Shown piece by piece: positions 1-9,187 of a DNA stretch of 64,000 nucleotides. The notes below the pieces were generated by a model, which did no database searches, was not told the DNA's origin, and was given only the letters and a program-made list of their open reading frames with translations. Each line of letters begins with the position of its first letter. Position 1 is the first letter of the stretch. This stretch comes from Myxococcales bacterium UBA1660 (GTDB lineage Bacteria > Myxococcota_A > Polyangia > Polyangiales > Houyiibacteriaceae). The position numbers and the translations under genes were made by a program. Where the stretch lies: positions 203,037-267,036 of the forward strand of contig DCLA01000111.1 of NCBI GenBank assembly GCA_002320815.1. Reading direction: 5' to 3'.

Positions 1-461
1 TGCGCCACGGTGACCACCCTCTTGGGCTGCACTTCGGTGATCTCGGTCTCCACGAAGTCGAAGTACTGCCCGATGATCTTGGGGATCCGCTGCCCGATGG
101 CCTCGGCGGTGACCAGGTTCATCAGGAACTTGTAGACCCCGTTGATGTCGCTCTCCGCCTGCACCCGGGAGCGGATGCGCAGGAACTGGGGAAAAGAGAG
201 CCGCGTGAGCTGCGCGCAGGCCACGCCCGCCTGCGCCAGCGGGAAGACGTCGTACATGCTCGCCGCCAGGAGCGGCTGCTCGAAGAAGGCCGCGGCCGCC
301 GGATCCATGGCCGCCTTCATCGCCGCCATGCCGCCGGGCACGTAGCGCTCGGTGTAGGCGATGTGGCCCTTGTACGCGATCCCCTTCACGCGGAAGGGGC
401 TCTCCCCGGGGGCGAAAGGGACGTCGAACGTCTCTTGGCCGGTCGAGTGCAACAGCGACAT
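1..461 (-). CDS. Hypothetical protein, 5' portion only (truncated by window edge)
   Basis: The first 153 codons are visible and the gene runs off the left edge. It starts MSLLHSTGQETFDVPF. Further in are GHIAYTERYVPGG, then a stretch pairing a Pro/Ala/Phe-rich segment (AAAAFFEQPLLAASMYDVFPL) with LSFPQFLRIRS. The overall layout (short N-terminus, a 'Y..R.+PGG...+...L.....FF...+L..S.Y..FPL' pattern) resembles the myxobacterial paralogue family TIGR02265/DUF2378, but this is only an impression from spacing. No signal peptide or membrane segment is seen. Codon use is typical of the window. The ATG at 461 is the first start in the open frame. It lies 77 bp upstream of the end of the next gene on the same strand. 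Confidence 0.6.
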   Translation of the reverse strand, partial: MSLLHSTGQETFDVPFAPGESPFRVKGIAYKGHIAYTERYVPGGMAAMKAAMDPAAAAFFEQPLLAASMYDVFPLAQAGVACAQLTRLSFPQFLRIRSRVQAESDINGVYKFLMNLVTAEAIGQRIPKIIGQYFDFVETEITEVQPKRVVTVA

Positions 462-538
462 CGAGCCACTCCATCGGTACCCTCCGGTCCAGCGGATCGC
501 AAGCGACGTTCCGCCAACATCCCCACTTTCCCGTGGAA

Positions 539-1558
539 TCACACCGTTGGCTCGCCCCGAGCGCCCCTCCGACCCGCCCCCCCGGTACGCCCGGCTCTCC
601 ACCGGGGTGCACCGCTTCGGGACCGGCGGCCACGACCCCCAGAAGCACCACGCGCTCGAGATCGCCGCCGCCCTCGGCCGATGGCCAGCGCCATGAGCGT
701 TCCCAGAGCCAGCGCCGAGGGGGCCGCGCCAGGGCCGGCGGCCGCGCACCCGCTCTCCGTCGGGACCACGTCGGTGGCCCAGGCGCCCACGCCCTCGCCG
801 GCGAACCGCGTCCGGGTCCGGAAGCACTCGCCGGTCCACTCGTAGTCCGGCCCGTCGCCCGCGACGACCACCCCCACCAGCGCACCATCGGCCGCGAAGA
901 CCGGTGACCCCGAGCTGCCCTCCTCGAGGTCCGCGTGGAGCACCAGGCCGCCGGCGTCGCGGGCGCTCACCACCGCGCTCGTGGCCATCGCGGGCGCGCC
1001 CGCGGGGTGGCCCACGATGCGTACCGGGTCCCCCGCGGACGCGCGGGCTCGGCGGGGCGCCTCGCGGTCCGTGGCCCGATCGAGCCGCAGGCGGACCCGA
1101 TCCCGCGCGGGGTCGACGTCCTCCCGAGCGACGCAGCCGTAGACGTCGCCGGCCTCGAGCTCGCGCAGCCCGTCGCCCTCCCGCCGGAACCCGAAGACCA
1201 CCCGCAGCGCCGCGCAGGCGGCCGCGTCCGGGACACAGTGGTGGGCGGTGAGCACGGCGTCGTCCGCCACCAAGACCGCGGTGCAGTCGGCCAGCGAGGG
1301 CTCGCCGACGAAGCGCTCGTCGGCGCAGAGGGGCCCGCCGAGCCGCTCGGCCAACGTGGTGGGCGCCATGGCGATCCCGGCGGCGGACTCCACCAGGCGA
1401 TCCCGGGGCACCAGGGCCGCGACGGCCGCCACGTCCGGGTCGCCCTCGCCGACGAACGTGCGGTCGTCCGCGCCGTAGACCAGCGGCGCCGACGCGCTCC
1501 CCGCCTGAGCGACGGCAGCGGCCGGCGCGAGCAGGATCCCCAGCAAGAGCGCGCGCAT
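539..1558 (-). CDS. Secreted trypsin-like serine protease with MYXO-CTERM-like tail
   Basis: A 339-residue protein with a signal peptide (residues 1-18, ending AVAQA). The catalytic His is in TAHHC (His107) and the catalytic Ser in GSSGSPVF (about residue 225), which are the S1-family positions of TAAHC and GDSGGP. DRVRLRL is the likely Asp region. Near residue 275 a Cys-Ala-Ala-Ala-Gly motif is followed by a hydrophobic segment (ALALGTLMALAIG) and an Arg run, the plan of a MYXO-CTERM anchor. Unusually, about 45 more residues rich in Arg and Gly follow, where such proteins normally stop. The ATG at 1558 is preferred because it opens directly into the signal peptide; an upstream start at 1630 would prepend non-signal sequence. 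Likely exported, with the tail directing surface sorting (inference). Confidence 0.8.
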   Translation of the reverse strand: MRALLLGILLAPAAAVAQAGSASAPLVYGADDRTFVGEGDPDVAAVAALVPRDRLVESAAGIAMAPTTLAERLGGPLCADERFVGEPSLADCTAVLVADDAVLTAHHCVPDAAACAALRVVFGFRREGDGLRELEAGDVYGCVAREDVDPARDRVRLRLDRATDREAPRRARASAGDPVRIVGHPAGAPAMATSAVVSARDAGGLVLHADLEEGSSGSPVFAADGALVGVVVAGDGPDYEWTGECFRTRTRFAGEGVGAWATDVVPTESGCAAAGPGAAPSALALGTLMALAIGRGRRRSRARGASGGRGRRSRSGAPRWRAGRTGGAGRRGARGEPTV

Positions 1559-1700
1559 GACTCCTTGGTGCCATGGGCCGGCGCCCACGTCGATCGCCTG
1601 ATACCCGCGGCCAGCCCGGGACCTTGGCAACTTTCTTCGCGGCGACTTTTCTCAGACCGAACCCCACGCCGACCCGTCTCGCCTGGCCATGGAGGAGACC

Positions 1701-3020
1701 ATGACCCGTTCCACGAACCGCCCCTCGCGTCGCACGGCGGCGCCCCTGCTCGCCGCCCTCGCCGGCCTGGCCGCCCTCGCCATGGCCCCGCGCGCCGAAG
1801 CCCAGGGCTGGGGCATCCGCCCCGGCCAGCAGTCTTTCCGGGAGACCATCCAGCGCGTGGTGGGCATGCCCGGCGACGGTGACCTCCAACGCCGCACCCA
1901 GGCCCTGGGGCTGAACGTGGTGAACGTGATGTGGGAGGACACCGGCCGCTTCCAGGGGTCGTCGGTGGGTCCCAACATCAGCGACCTCACCCTCCAGGTC
2001 CGCGAGCCGCTCCCCAACGGCACCCACCGCACCCACCTGCTCCCGGTGATCCGTCACCCCAACTTCAGCGACCGCACCGCCGACGTGCGCGCCCGGGACA
2101 TGTGGATCCGCGTGGGCAACCACCGCGAGGGCGGCCAGCTGCACCCGGTCCCCCTGCGCGAGGTCCTGGGCAACCTGAAGGCCTACCTCAGCGACCCCCA
2201 GAGCCTCCTCGGCGAGGGCGACTTCACCGCCGAGCGGGACACCCACTACCTGGTCAGCGCCCAGCACGTCTTCGTGCCCCTGAACGCCACCGGCACCGCC
2301 GAGTTCAACCCCGTCCTCTACAACTACCAGAGCAGCCCCGAGAACCCCGCGGTCCTCACGCTCCTGGTGACCCGGCAGGGCATGAGCGCGACCATCATCG
2401 AGAACGGCTCCGGCGACCAGTCGTACCAGGGCTGGGGCCAGCAGCTCTTCCACAACAACGCCGGGCAGCGCACGGTCTTCACCGCCGAGCGCCGCAGCGC
2501 CGTCCAGGCGCGCATCGAGGCGGGCGAGACCAGCGCCCAGGACGCCGGCGCCCTCGAGGAGGGTGCGGACATGATGATGATCATCCAGGTCCCCCTCCGG
2601 CACCGGAGCCCCCGCTTCCAGGCGATCGGCGGTATGGTCCCCTCCGCGCCGATGGCCGAGAGCGCCGCGCCGACCCGGCGCTCCCGCGCGGGCGGCGGCG
2701 CGGGCCGCAGCGACGTCGAGCAGGCGGTCATCGGCCACGGCGACGACCTGGGCCCCTTCCGGGAGATGGGCGGCCTCCGGCTCCAGCGCGACCCGCGCTT
2801 CCCGGTGCGGGTGACGGTCCAGCTCTACAAGGCGACCAGCAACGGCGTCGTCAGCGACGCCGATCTCCAGGAGGTCCATCGGCAGATCGAGCGCATCTAC
2901 GAGAGCGGCGAGTTCGTCGGCAGCCTGGTGGTGCCCCGGGGCGACCGCACCCGGCCCACCGAGTGGACCCGGCTCCGTCGCCACTGGCTCCGCTGCCGCC
3001 CGGGGATGCGCTGCCGCTGA
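1701..3020 (+). CDS. Secreted hypothetical protein
   Basis: About 439 residues. The start at 1701 is chosen over the in-frame ATG at 1689 because GGAGGAG lies just upstream of it. The N-terminus has a signal peptide (ALAGLAALAMAPRAEAQ) ending near residue 34, so the protein should be exported. The mature part has no recognised catalytic motif. It includes a segment with regular beta-like spacing (SDLTLQVREPL; THYLVSAQHVFVPL; AVLTLLVTRQGMSATII) and a basic Gly/Arg linker around residue 330. It is divergent from the protease gene on the left and is followed after 82 bp by the DUF2330 gene. I do not recognise the family and assign no function. Confidence 0.75.
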   Translation: MTRSTNRPSRRTAAPLLAALAGLAALAMAPRAEAQGWGIRPGQQSFRETIQRVVGMPGDGDLQRRTQALGLNVVNVMWEDTGRFQGSSVGPNISDLTLQVREPLPNGTHRTHLLPVIRHPNFSDRTADVRARDMWIRVGNHREGGQLHPVPLREVLGNLKAYLSDPQSLLGEGDFTAERDTHYLVSAQHVFVPLNATGTAEFNPVLYNYQSSPENPAVLTLLVTRQGMSATIIENGSGDQSYQGWGQQLFHNNAGQRTVFTAERRSAVQARIEAGETSAQDAGALEEGADMMMIIQVPLRHRSPRFQAIGGMVPSAPMAESAAPTRRSRAGGGAGRSDVEQAVIGHGDDLGPFREMGGLRLQRDPRFPVRVTVQLYKATSNGVVSDADLQEVHRQIERIYESGEFVGSLVVPRGDRTRPTEWTRLRRHWLRCRPGMRCR

Positions 3021-3102
3021 GTCGCCGACACCGAACGGGGGACGCCCAGCACGGGGTCCCCCGGAGCACCGTTTTGCGAGTAGCCTCGCGCCGGAGGGAA
3101 CG

Positions 3103-4683
3103 ATGAGAACGACGATGATCTTCGCCATGGCGGCGCTCGCGCTGACGCTGCCGGCTCCGGTCCACGCCTTCTGCGGCTTCTATGTCGCCGGATCGGACCA
3201 GGAGATGGTCAACGACGCCACCATGGTGGTCTTGATGCGGGAGGGGAGCCGGACCGTGCTCTCCATGCAGAACCACTACGAGGGGCCGCCGGAGAACTTC
3301 GCCATGGTGATCCCGGTGCCGGTGGTGCTCGAGGAGGACCACGTGAAGGTGCTGAAGAACGAGGTCTTCGAGCGCATCGACCATCTCGCCGCGCCGCGCC
3401 TGGTCGAGTACTGGGAGCAGGACCCCTGCTACGTCGAGCCCGACTACGAAGAAGACGAGGCGATGGAGGACACCGCCGCCGCGCCCGTCGAGTACGCCGC
3501 CGAGGGCGCCGGCAGCATGGGCGTCACCGTCGAGGCCGAGTTCACCGTCGGCGAGTACGACATCGTGATCCTCAGCGCCGAGGACTCCAGCGGTCTGGAC
3601 GCCTGGCTGCGCGACAACGAGTACGCGATCCCCGAGGGCGCGGAGCCGGTGCTGCGCCCCTACGTCGAGCAGGGCATGAAGTTCTTCGTGGCCAAGGTCG
3701 ACGTGACCAAGGTCCGCTTCGTCGAGGGGCGCGCCGAGCTGAGCCCGCTGCGCTTCCACTACGACTCCGACCAGTTCGCCCTCCCCGTGCGCCTCGGTCT
3801 CCTGAACGCCGAAGGCAAGCAGGACCTGCTGGTCCACGTGTTGGCCCCCGGCCAGCGCTACGAGGTGGCCAACTACGAGAACGTGACCGTGCCCACCAAC
3901 GTCGACGTGGCCAACGAGGTGCGCGAGCGCTTCGCCGAGTTCTACGCCGCGCTCTTCGACGAGACCCTGGCCCAGAACCCGGCGGCCATCGTCACCGAGT
4001 ACGCCTGGCAGGCCACCAACTGCGATCCCTGTCCGGGTCCGGTGCTGGACCAGAACGATCTGATGACCTTCGGCGCCGACGTGCTGCCCTCGCTGGCCGC
4101 GCTCCAGGGCAAGGCCGGCAGCAGCGACTACTGGCAGGCCCAGTCGACGCTGATGAACTTCGTCATCACCCGGCTCCACGCGCGCTACGACCGGGAGACC
4201 CTCACCGAGGACCTGGTCTTCCGCGCGGCGCCGCCCATCGTCGGCGGCCGCGAGTTCCTCGCCGACGACGGCGAGCTGGAGCACGGCTCCCGGCCGGCGT
4301 CCCAGAACAACTTCCAGGGTCGCTACGCCATCCGCCACGAGTGGGACGGCCCCATCGAGTGCGCCAACCCCGTCCGCGGTCGCTGGGGCGGGCCGCCCGC
4401 GGGGATGGCGCGACCGGGCACCACGCCGGCCACCGACGTGGCCTTCGCCGAGCGCGGCGAGCTCGAGCTGCCCCAGAGCGTGCGCTCGCCGGTCCCCGAG
4501 CTGGGCCTCGACGCCTTCGTGCCGGCCGCGGAGACGCCCGCCGGGCCGACCGCGGCGGCGACCGTCCACGCCGACCCCGAGGACGACGACGGCTGCGGGA
4601 GCTGCGCCACGACGGGGGGTCCGGCGGGCGGGCTCCTGGCGCTCGTCGGCTTCGCCCTGCTCGGGCGGCGCCGGCGCCGGTGA
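3103..4683 (+). CDS. DUF2330 family secreted protein with MYXO-CTERM sorting tail
   Basis: 526 residues. Signal peptide residues 1-20, ending at VHAF, with CGFYVAGSDQEMVNDATMV directly after it; this Cys-Gly-Phe start and the Met/Val-rich strand (ENFAMVIPVPVVL) are typical of DUF2330. A second hallmark is LDAWLRDNEYAIPEGA near residue 165, followed by GMKFFVAKVD. The C-terminus has DDDGCGSCATTGG, a hydrophobic stretch (LLALVGFALLG) and RRRRR at the very end: a complete MYXO-CTERM anchor. A good GGAGGG precedes the ATG. The stop overlaps the GTG of the next gene (GTGA), so the two are translationally coupled. A paralogue lies at 49103-50776. The biochemical role of DUF2330 is unknown; cell-surface location is inferred from the tail. 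Confidence 0.9.
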   Translation: MRTTMIFAMAALALTLPAPVHAFCGFYVAGSDQEMVNDATMVVLMREGSRTVLSMQNHYEGPPENFAMVIPVPVVLEEDHVKVLKNEVFERIDHLAAPRLVEYWEQDPCYVEPDYEEDEAMEDTAAAPVEYAAEGAGSMGVTVEAEFTVGEYDIVILSAEDSSGLDAWLRDNEYAIPEGAEPVLRPYVEQGMKFFVAKVDVTKVRFVEGRAELSPLRFHYDSDQFALPVRLGLLNAEGKQDLLVHVLAPGQRYEVANYENVTVPTNVDVANEVRERFAEFYAALFDETLAQNPAAIVTEYAWQATNCDPCPGPVLDQNDLMTFGADVLPSLAALQGKAGSSDYWQAQSTLMNFVITRLHARYDRETLTEDLVFRAAPPIVGGREFLADDGELEHGSRPASQNNFQGRYAIRHEWDGPIECANPVRGRWGGPPAGMARPGTTPATDVAFAERGELELPQSVRSPVPELGLDAFVPAAETPAGPTAAATVHADPEDDDGCGSCATTGGPAGGLLALVGFALLGRRRRR

Positions 4684-6248
4684 CGGACGCGGCCCCCGAG
4701 GCGCCGCGCAGCGAGCGGCGCGCGCGCCTCGGCCGATTCCTCCTGGGGCTCCCCGCGGCCCTGCTCTTGGTGCTGCCCTGGGACGATCACGGCTGGACCC
4801 CGACGTGGGAGCTGGCGACCGACACCGCGATCCCGCTGCTGGTCCTCGGGGGCGCCGGGGTCCTGATGGTCGCCGCTGCCTTCGTGGGGACCAGCGCGCG
4901 CCGAGCCCTCACCGTAGTCGCGGGCACCGCCGCCTGCCTCGCCGGCATTCATGTCCTGGGTCATTTGGGGATCCGCGGCGGCGATCTCGAGCGGCTGGGG
5001 CTCTTCGCCACCCGCACCTGGCTCGCCCTGATCACCGTCGCCGCCGGCGCCGAGATGGCGATGCACCGGCGACCCCGCTCGCGCACCCTCACGATCTTCG
5101 CGGCCCTCGCCTGGGCCACCCTGCTCGTCGCCTGGTTCACCCTGCCCACCGGACCCTTCGGCGAGAGCGAGGAGATCCCCGCCCTGGGCCTTCGCGAGAT
5201 GCTCGACGGGTCCTACTACCGCTACGGCTTCGCCACCCTGTGCTGCACCTGGTGGGCCGGCTGGGCCCTCGTGGGCCTGCTGCAGCAACTTCGGCGCGTG
5301 GGATCCGACCGCGAGCTCGCCGCGGGCCGCCGCTTCCGCACCGGGTGGCTCGCGTGGATGCTGGTGGTGGTGCCCCTGACCCTGGGGTTCACGCTGTCGA
5401 TGGTGATGGTCGGCGAGCGCAACGCCGACATGGTCCCCAACGTGCTCCTGAGCTTCGGCGCCTTCCTCTTGGCGCACCTCGGCGGCGCGCTCGCCCTGCG
5501 CGAGCTGCTCACGATGGAACGCGGCGATCCCCGAGTACAGCTCCCGCGGGCGGGCTTCGCCTACGTGGCCGCGGCGGTGGCCCTGGGGATCGGCGGCGTG
5601 CTCTTCTTCGCCTGGGGCCGCGGGGCGAGCATTCGCGACCTGCCGGTCTTCGCGGAGGAGGTGGGGTCCGCGGTGACCTCCGCGGTTCGCGGAGAGCCCT
5701 TCGACCGACGGTTTCTCGGGGGGTACTCCGACGCCGACCTCCGCGCCGCCGGCGCCGTGGAGCTGCCCCCCGACGCCACGGTCGCGTTGGTGGGCTTCGC
5801 CGTCAGCGAACCCGCCGACGCTTGGGTCGTCGTGCGGCCCGGTCACGCTCCCGAATGGCTCGCGCGCACCGACGGAGAGGCTGGATGGTCCTTCCGCGCC
5901 GACACCGACACCCTGGAGCGCGCCGACCCCGCCCTGGCGGGGATCGTGCGGACCCTGGCGGCCGGGTCCTGCCTCCCCGGGTACACCGACGACGCCGCCC
6001 TCGTGCAGGGGATCGCCGCTCGGCTGGGCAGCGAGGTCTGTGGTGACGACCCGAGCTCGCGGGAGCGCCGCCGGGCTCCCACCTTGGGCCGCCCGGTCCC
6101 GGCCGGCCGGGCCGGACACTACGGCGCCATCGACCGCTGGGCGGTGGTCTACACCCACGCCGGCGGCGCCCCCATCACCCTGACCGGCGCCCTCCACGCC
6201 GAGACCGGCCGCGCGTGGATCGGCAATCCCGAGGTCGCCGAACCCTGA
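4680..6248 (+). CDS. Polytopic membrane protein of unknown function
   Basis: 522 residues from a GTG at 4680 that overlaps the previous stop as GTGA; the frame is open further upstream, but that part lies inside the DUF2330 gene. The first 330 residues contain about eight hydrophobic segments (for example FLLGLPAALLLVLP, AIPLLVLGGAGVLMVAAAF, WLAWMLVVVPLTLGFTLSM, VAAAVALGIGGVLFF). The last 170 residues are soluble, with AVELPPDATVALVGFAVS and a Cys pair near residues 430-455 (GSCLPGY, GSEVCGDD). No transporter or enzyme motif is evident. The coupling to a MYXO-CTERM protein could mean joint function at the envelope, but that is only inference. Confidence 0.75.
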   Translation: MTDAAPEAPRSERRARLGRFLLGLPAALLLVLPWDDHGWTPTWELATDTAIPLLVLGGAGVLMVAAAFVGTSARRALTVVAGTAACLAGIHVLGHLGIRGGDLERLGLFATRTWLALITVAAGAEMAMHRRPRSRTLTIFAALAWATLLVAWFTLPTGPFGESEEIPALGLREMLDGSYYRYGFATLCCTWWAGWALVGLLQQLRRVGSDRELAAGRRFRTGWLAWMLVVVPLTLGFTLSMVMVGERNADMVPNVLLSFGAFLLAHLGGALALRELLTMERGDPRVQLPRAGFAYVAAAVALGIGGVLFFAWGRGASIRDLPVFAEEVGSAVTSAVRGEPFDRRFLGGYSDADLRAAGAVELPPDATVALVGFAVSEPADAWVVVRPGHAPEWLARTDGEAGWSFRADTDTLERADPALAGIVRTLAAGSCLPGYTDDAALVQGIAARLGSEVCGDDPSSRERRRAPTLGRPVPAGRAGHYGAIDRWAVVYTHAGGAPITLTGALHAETGRAWIGNPEVAEP

Positions 6249-6287
6249 GCTTGGGCCCGCCGCGCGCGGAGTGGTAGACCGTCCCCC

Positions 6288-7676
6288 ATGCGCATCTTCT
6301 CTCGGCGAACGGTCCTCGGTGATGGTGAGGACGACGCGCTCCGCATCGGGCCCGCCACGGTGGTCTGCGAGGGCAGCCGCATCGCCTCGGTAGAAGAGGG
6401 CGAGCCGGGTGAGTTCGACCTCGACCTCGGTGACAAGCTCCTCTCCCCGGCGTTCGTCGACAGCCACACCCACGTGGCCCTCCACGCCCTGCGCGGCATC
6501 GGCTTCGCCGAGACCACGGGCAACGTCGTCGAAGACCTCTTCTATCGCTTCGAGGAGCTCCTCACCGCCGAGGACGTCGCCGCCTTCGCGCGCATGGGCG
6601 CCTATGACCGCCTGCTCAGCGGCGTGGGCCTGGTGTGGGACCACTACTTCTACGGCGAGGCCATCGCCCGCGCCCTGGCGGACCTGCCCATGTGCGCGGT
6701 GATCGCGCCCACCGTCCAGGACCTCGCCGGCCCCGGCAAGCACCGCTGGGAAGAGGAGCTCGACGCGACCATCCGCCTGGCCGCCGACGAGGACCTCGCG
6801 GACCGCGGCGTGACCGTGGCCCTCGGTCCCCACGCGACCGACACCGTGAGCGCGCACCTCTGGCAGCGGGTCCTCGACGAGCACGACGCGCTGGGGGTCC
6901 CGCTCCACGCACACCTCGCCCAGTCGGTCGAGGAAGACGAGCGCTGCCGCGAGCGGCACAACGTCTCCTGCGTGCGCTGGCTCCAGGACCTGGGGGTCCT
7001 GGAGGTCCCCGCGGTCTACGCCCACGCGCTGTTCGTCACCGCCGCCGAGCTGGAGAGCTTCGCCGACCGCCACACCCTGGTCGCCTGCCCCCACGCCCAG
7101 CTCCACTTCGGCTTCCCGGCGCGCATCGACCTCTGGCAACGGAGCGGCGCGCGCTGGACCGTGGCCACCGACGCGGCGGCCAGCAACGACTCCTGCTCGC
7201 TCCGCGAGGAGCTCCGCTACGCCGCCGGCTTCGCCACCGCGCCGGCCAGCTTCTCGCCCGCCTACGGCGCCTTCCTCCACGAGTCGGGGCCGGCGCGCTC
7301 CGTCTGGGCCGCCCGCACCCGGGCCCGGCACCAGCTCGCCGAGCACACCACGCCCGCCGCCCTGCTCCACAAGGTCTGGGGCTTCGCCGGGTCGTTGCAC
7401 CCGCGGATCCGCGCCGGCGTCATCGCGCCCGGCGCCCTGGCCAACCTGGTCGCCTGGGATCTCGAGGACCCCGCCGTCTGGCCGGCCCACGACCCCTTCG
7501 CGGCCCTGGTCTACGCCGACGCCGAACGCGCCATAGACACGATGATCGTCGCCGGCCAGGTGGTGGGCACCCCCGGCGATCTGCGCCGCTCGGTGACCAC
7601 CTCGGACACCTTCCGCGAGCACCGCGAGGAAGCCGCCGGCCGCCTCGCCGCGCTCCTGAAGCGCCTCGGCCGCTGA
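6288..7676 (+). CDS. Amidohydrolase-superfamily deaminase/hydrolase (TRZ/ATZ-like)
   Basis: 462 residues. It has the amidohydrolase metal site: DSHTHVALHALRG (His60, His62), HAHLAQSVEEDERC (middle-barrel His), HALFVTAAE (metal or substrate His) and TDAAASNDSCSLREEL, where the Asp and the Ser-Asn are typical of the cytosine/guanine-deaminase, triazine-hydrolase and formimidoylglutamate-deiminase group. The N-terminal composite beta domain (residues 1-50) and the C-terminal GVIAPGALANLVAWDL are also diagnostic of cyclic amidohydrolases. A single metal ion is expected. Substrate cannot be read from the sequence. It stands alone, 39 bp after the membrane-protein gene and 6 bp from the convergent M50-like gene. 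Confidence 0.85.
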   Translation: MRIFSRRTVLGDGEDDALRIGPATVVCEGSRIASVEEGEPGEFDLDLGDKLLSPAFVDSHTHVALHALRGIGFAETTGNVVEDLFYRFEELLTAEDVAAFARMGAYDRLLSGVGLVWDHYFYGEAIARALADLPMCAVIAPTVQDLAGPGKHRWEEELDATIRLAADEDLADRGVTVALGPHATDTVSAHLWQRVLDEHDALGVPLHAHLAQSVEEDERCRERHNVSCVRWLQDLGVLEVPAVYAHALFVTAAELESFADRHTLVACPHAQLHFGFPARIDLWQRSGARWTVATDAAASNDSCSLREELRYAAGFATAPASFSPAYGAFLHESGPARSVWAARTRARHQLAEHTTPAALLHKVWGFAGSLHPRIRAGVIAPGALANLVAWDLEDPAVWPAHDPFAALVYADAERAIDTMIVAGQVVGTPGDLRRSVTTSDTFREHREEAAGRLAALLKRLGR

Positions 7677-7682
7677 GGCCGG

Positions 7683-8507
7683 CTAGGGAGCGCCGGGTCC
7701 CCAGGGGCCCAGCGCCAGCCCCACCGCCACGACGATCGCGGCGATCGCGACGCCCGACGCCAGCGCCGTCCGCTCGCGCAACCGGACCGCGTCTTCGCTC
7801 GGGGGCTCGCTCCGGGCCATCCACGCCGCCCAGAAGAAGCCGCTGAAGCCGAGCCACCCTTTGGACAGCACCAGGCCGAGCCCGCCGTCGCCGATGGGGT
7901 GGGACCACGCGAGCGCCGTCGCGAGCAGGTTGGCGCCCAGATAGGGCCCCCACGCCAGTGCGCGCGCGAGGGGCCATCGCTCCTCGCCCGCGAAGCGCGT
8001 GAGCGCCCGGGGCAACCAGTAGAATGCGCCGAGGTAGCCCGCGAGACCCACCGCTCCGACGACGAGCCGCGCGAGCGGGACGTCGCCGAGGATCTGCAGG
8101 ACCCGCTTCCAATCGCCCAGGTCGGTCCCCTCCGGGTCGTAGGTGGCCGCATCGAAGAAGAGGTAGCCGAAGCCCGCGAACCAGCAGAAGGCGGCGAGGT
8201 AGACCGAGAAGAGGCGGAGCGTGGGCCGCGACGTTCGCCGGCTCACCAGAAAGGCGACGGCGCCGAGGGCGATGTCCCACAGCGCGGCCCCGGCTGGGAC
8301 CGCCAGCCGGGCGGCGCGCGGCGCCTCGGGCGAGACCTCGGATCCCACGGCGAAGAAGTGCAGCCAATCCCAGCGGCCGCCCACCGCCAGGGCGGTGAGG
8401 CCGTGGCAGCACTCGTGGGCGACCTGCTCGAGGACGAAGGCGCCCAGACCGAGGCCGACGGCCAGGGTCCAGAGGGAACGCGGGGACGGTGGAGGCGCGG
8501 TAGCCAT
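7683..8507 (-). CDS. M50-like membrane zinc metallopeptidase (putative)
   Basis: 274 residues with about six hydrophobic segments. The first membrane segment contains HECCHG (His31, Glu32, His35), an HExxH zinc motif inside a helix (LGAFVLEQVAHECCHG), as in the site-2-protease/M50 family. The sequence after it, LTALAVGGRWDWLHFF, follows the 'H...G H.....LGG' plan of such proteins. I do not see the second M50 signature (an Asp in the third core helix), so a catalytic role is likely but not proven. It may instead be one of the large family of inactive-looking M50-like proteins. It is divergent from the YqgE/AlgH gene and convergent with the amidohydrolase gene. Confidence 0.65.
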   Translation of the reverse strand: MATAPPPSPRSLWTLAVGLGLGAFVLEQVAHECCHGLTALAVGGRWDWLHFFAVGSEVSPEAPRAARLAVPAGAALWDIALGAVAFLVSRRTSRPTLRLFSVYLAAFCWFAGFGYLFFDAATYDPEGTDLGDWKRVLQILGDVPLARLVVGAVGLAGYLGAFYWLPRALTRFAGEERWPLARALAWGPYLGANLLATALAWSHPIGDGGLGLVLSKGWLGFSGFFWAAWMARSEPPSEDAVRLRERTALASGVAIAAIVVAVGLALGPWGPGAP

Positions 8508-8590
8508 CGAGGGGCGTATACCGCACCCGGACCCGGCACGGCGGTGTCAAGCCTCCCCAAGGTCGATTGCGCGCGATACCATGGGCGTCG

Positions 8591-9166
8591 ATGCAACAGC
8601 CCTCAGGCGCCTTCCTCCTCGCTGCGACCGGTGACACCACCGGGCCGCACCATGAGGCGCTGGTCCTGGTGGCCGTTCACGGCGACGAGGGTTCCCTCGG
8701 TTTCCTGCTGAACCGGCCCACCGACCGCGATCTCGCGACCGCCCTGGACCGCTTCGGGATCGAGACCCGCGGCATCGGCCTGCCGCCCATGGCCGCCGCG
8801 ACCCAGGTGTGCCGCGGCGGCGGCGTCCGGCCCGACGTCGCTTGGCTCCTCTACGACGCCCGGCGGGTCGACGAGCACCCCGAGGACAGCTGCCTCCTCA
8901 GCGAGTCCGTGGGCGTCACCGCTTCCCCGGACGCGGTGGTCCAGATGATCCAGAGCGAGACCCCGCTGCTCTTCGTCTTCGGGCACCTCACCTGGGAACC
9001 CGGTGCCCTCGACCACGAGATCGCCCAGGGTCGCTGGGTGCGCACCCCGGTGGACCCCGCGCTGGTCTTCGAGGAGCCCATGCCCGCCCGCTGGACCGAG
9101 GCCATCTGCGGCTCCCTCGGCGTCACCCGCCCCTGGCTCGGCGACGCCCGTTTCATGAACGCCTGA
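8591..9166 (+). CDS. YqgE/AlgH (UPF0301/DUF179) family protein
   Basis: 191 residues. The family pattern is clear: GAFLLAATGDTTGPHHEALVL at the N-terminus, GSLGFLLNRPTD, CRGGGVRPDVAWLLY (the variant of GGPV....++L+), LLFVFGHLTWEPGALDHEI (G+.+W.pGQL..EI) and WVRTPVDPALVF near the end. The ATG at 8591 puts GAFLLA at the usual distance from the N-terminus; an in-frame TTG lies 24 bp upstream. AlgH was named from alginate regulation in Pseudomonas, but the biochemical role of the family is not settled. It is cytoplasmic. A 10-bp hairpin follows its stop. Confidence 0.85.
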   Translation: MQQPSGAFLLAATGDTTGPHHEALVLVAVHGDEGSLGFLLNRPTDRDLATALDRFGIETRGIGLPPMAAATQVCRGGGVRPDVAWLLYDARRVDEHPEDSCLLSESVGVTASPDAVVQMIQSETPLLFVFGHLTWEPGALDHEIAQGRWVRTPVDPALVFEEPMPARWTEAICGSLGVTRPWLGDARFMNA

Positions 9167-9187
9167 GCGGCGCCGCCCGCGAGAACG

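Noticed and set aside
4323..7622. Open reading frame of about 1100 codons on the minus strand
   Set aside because: It lies antisense to the membrane-protein and amidohydrolase genes, whose protein motifs are clear. Its translation is a low-complexity Gly/Ala/Arg/Glu chain without motif; long open antisense frames are expected in DNA with such GC-rich third positions.
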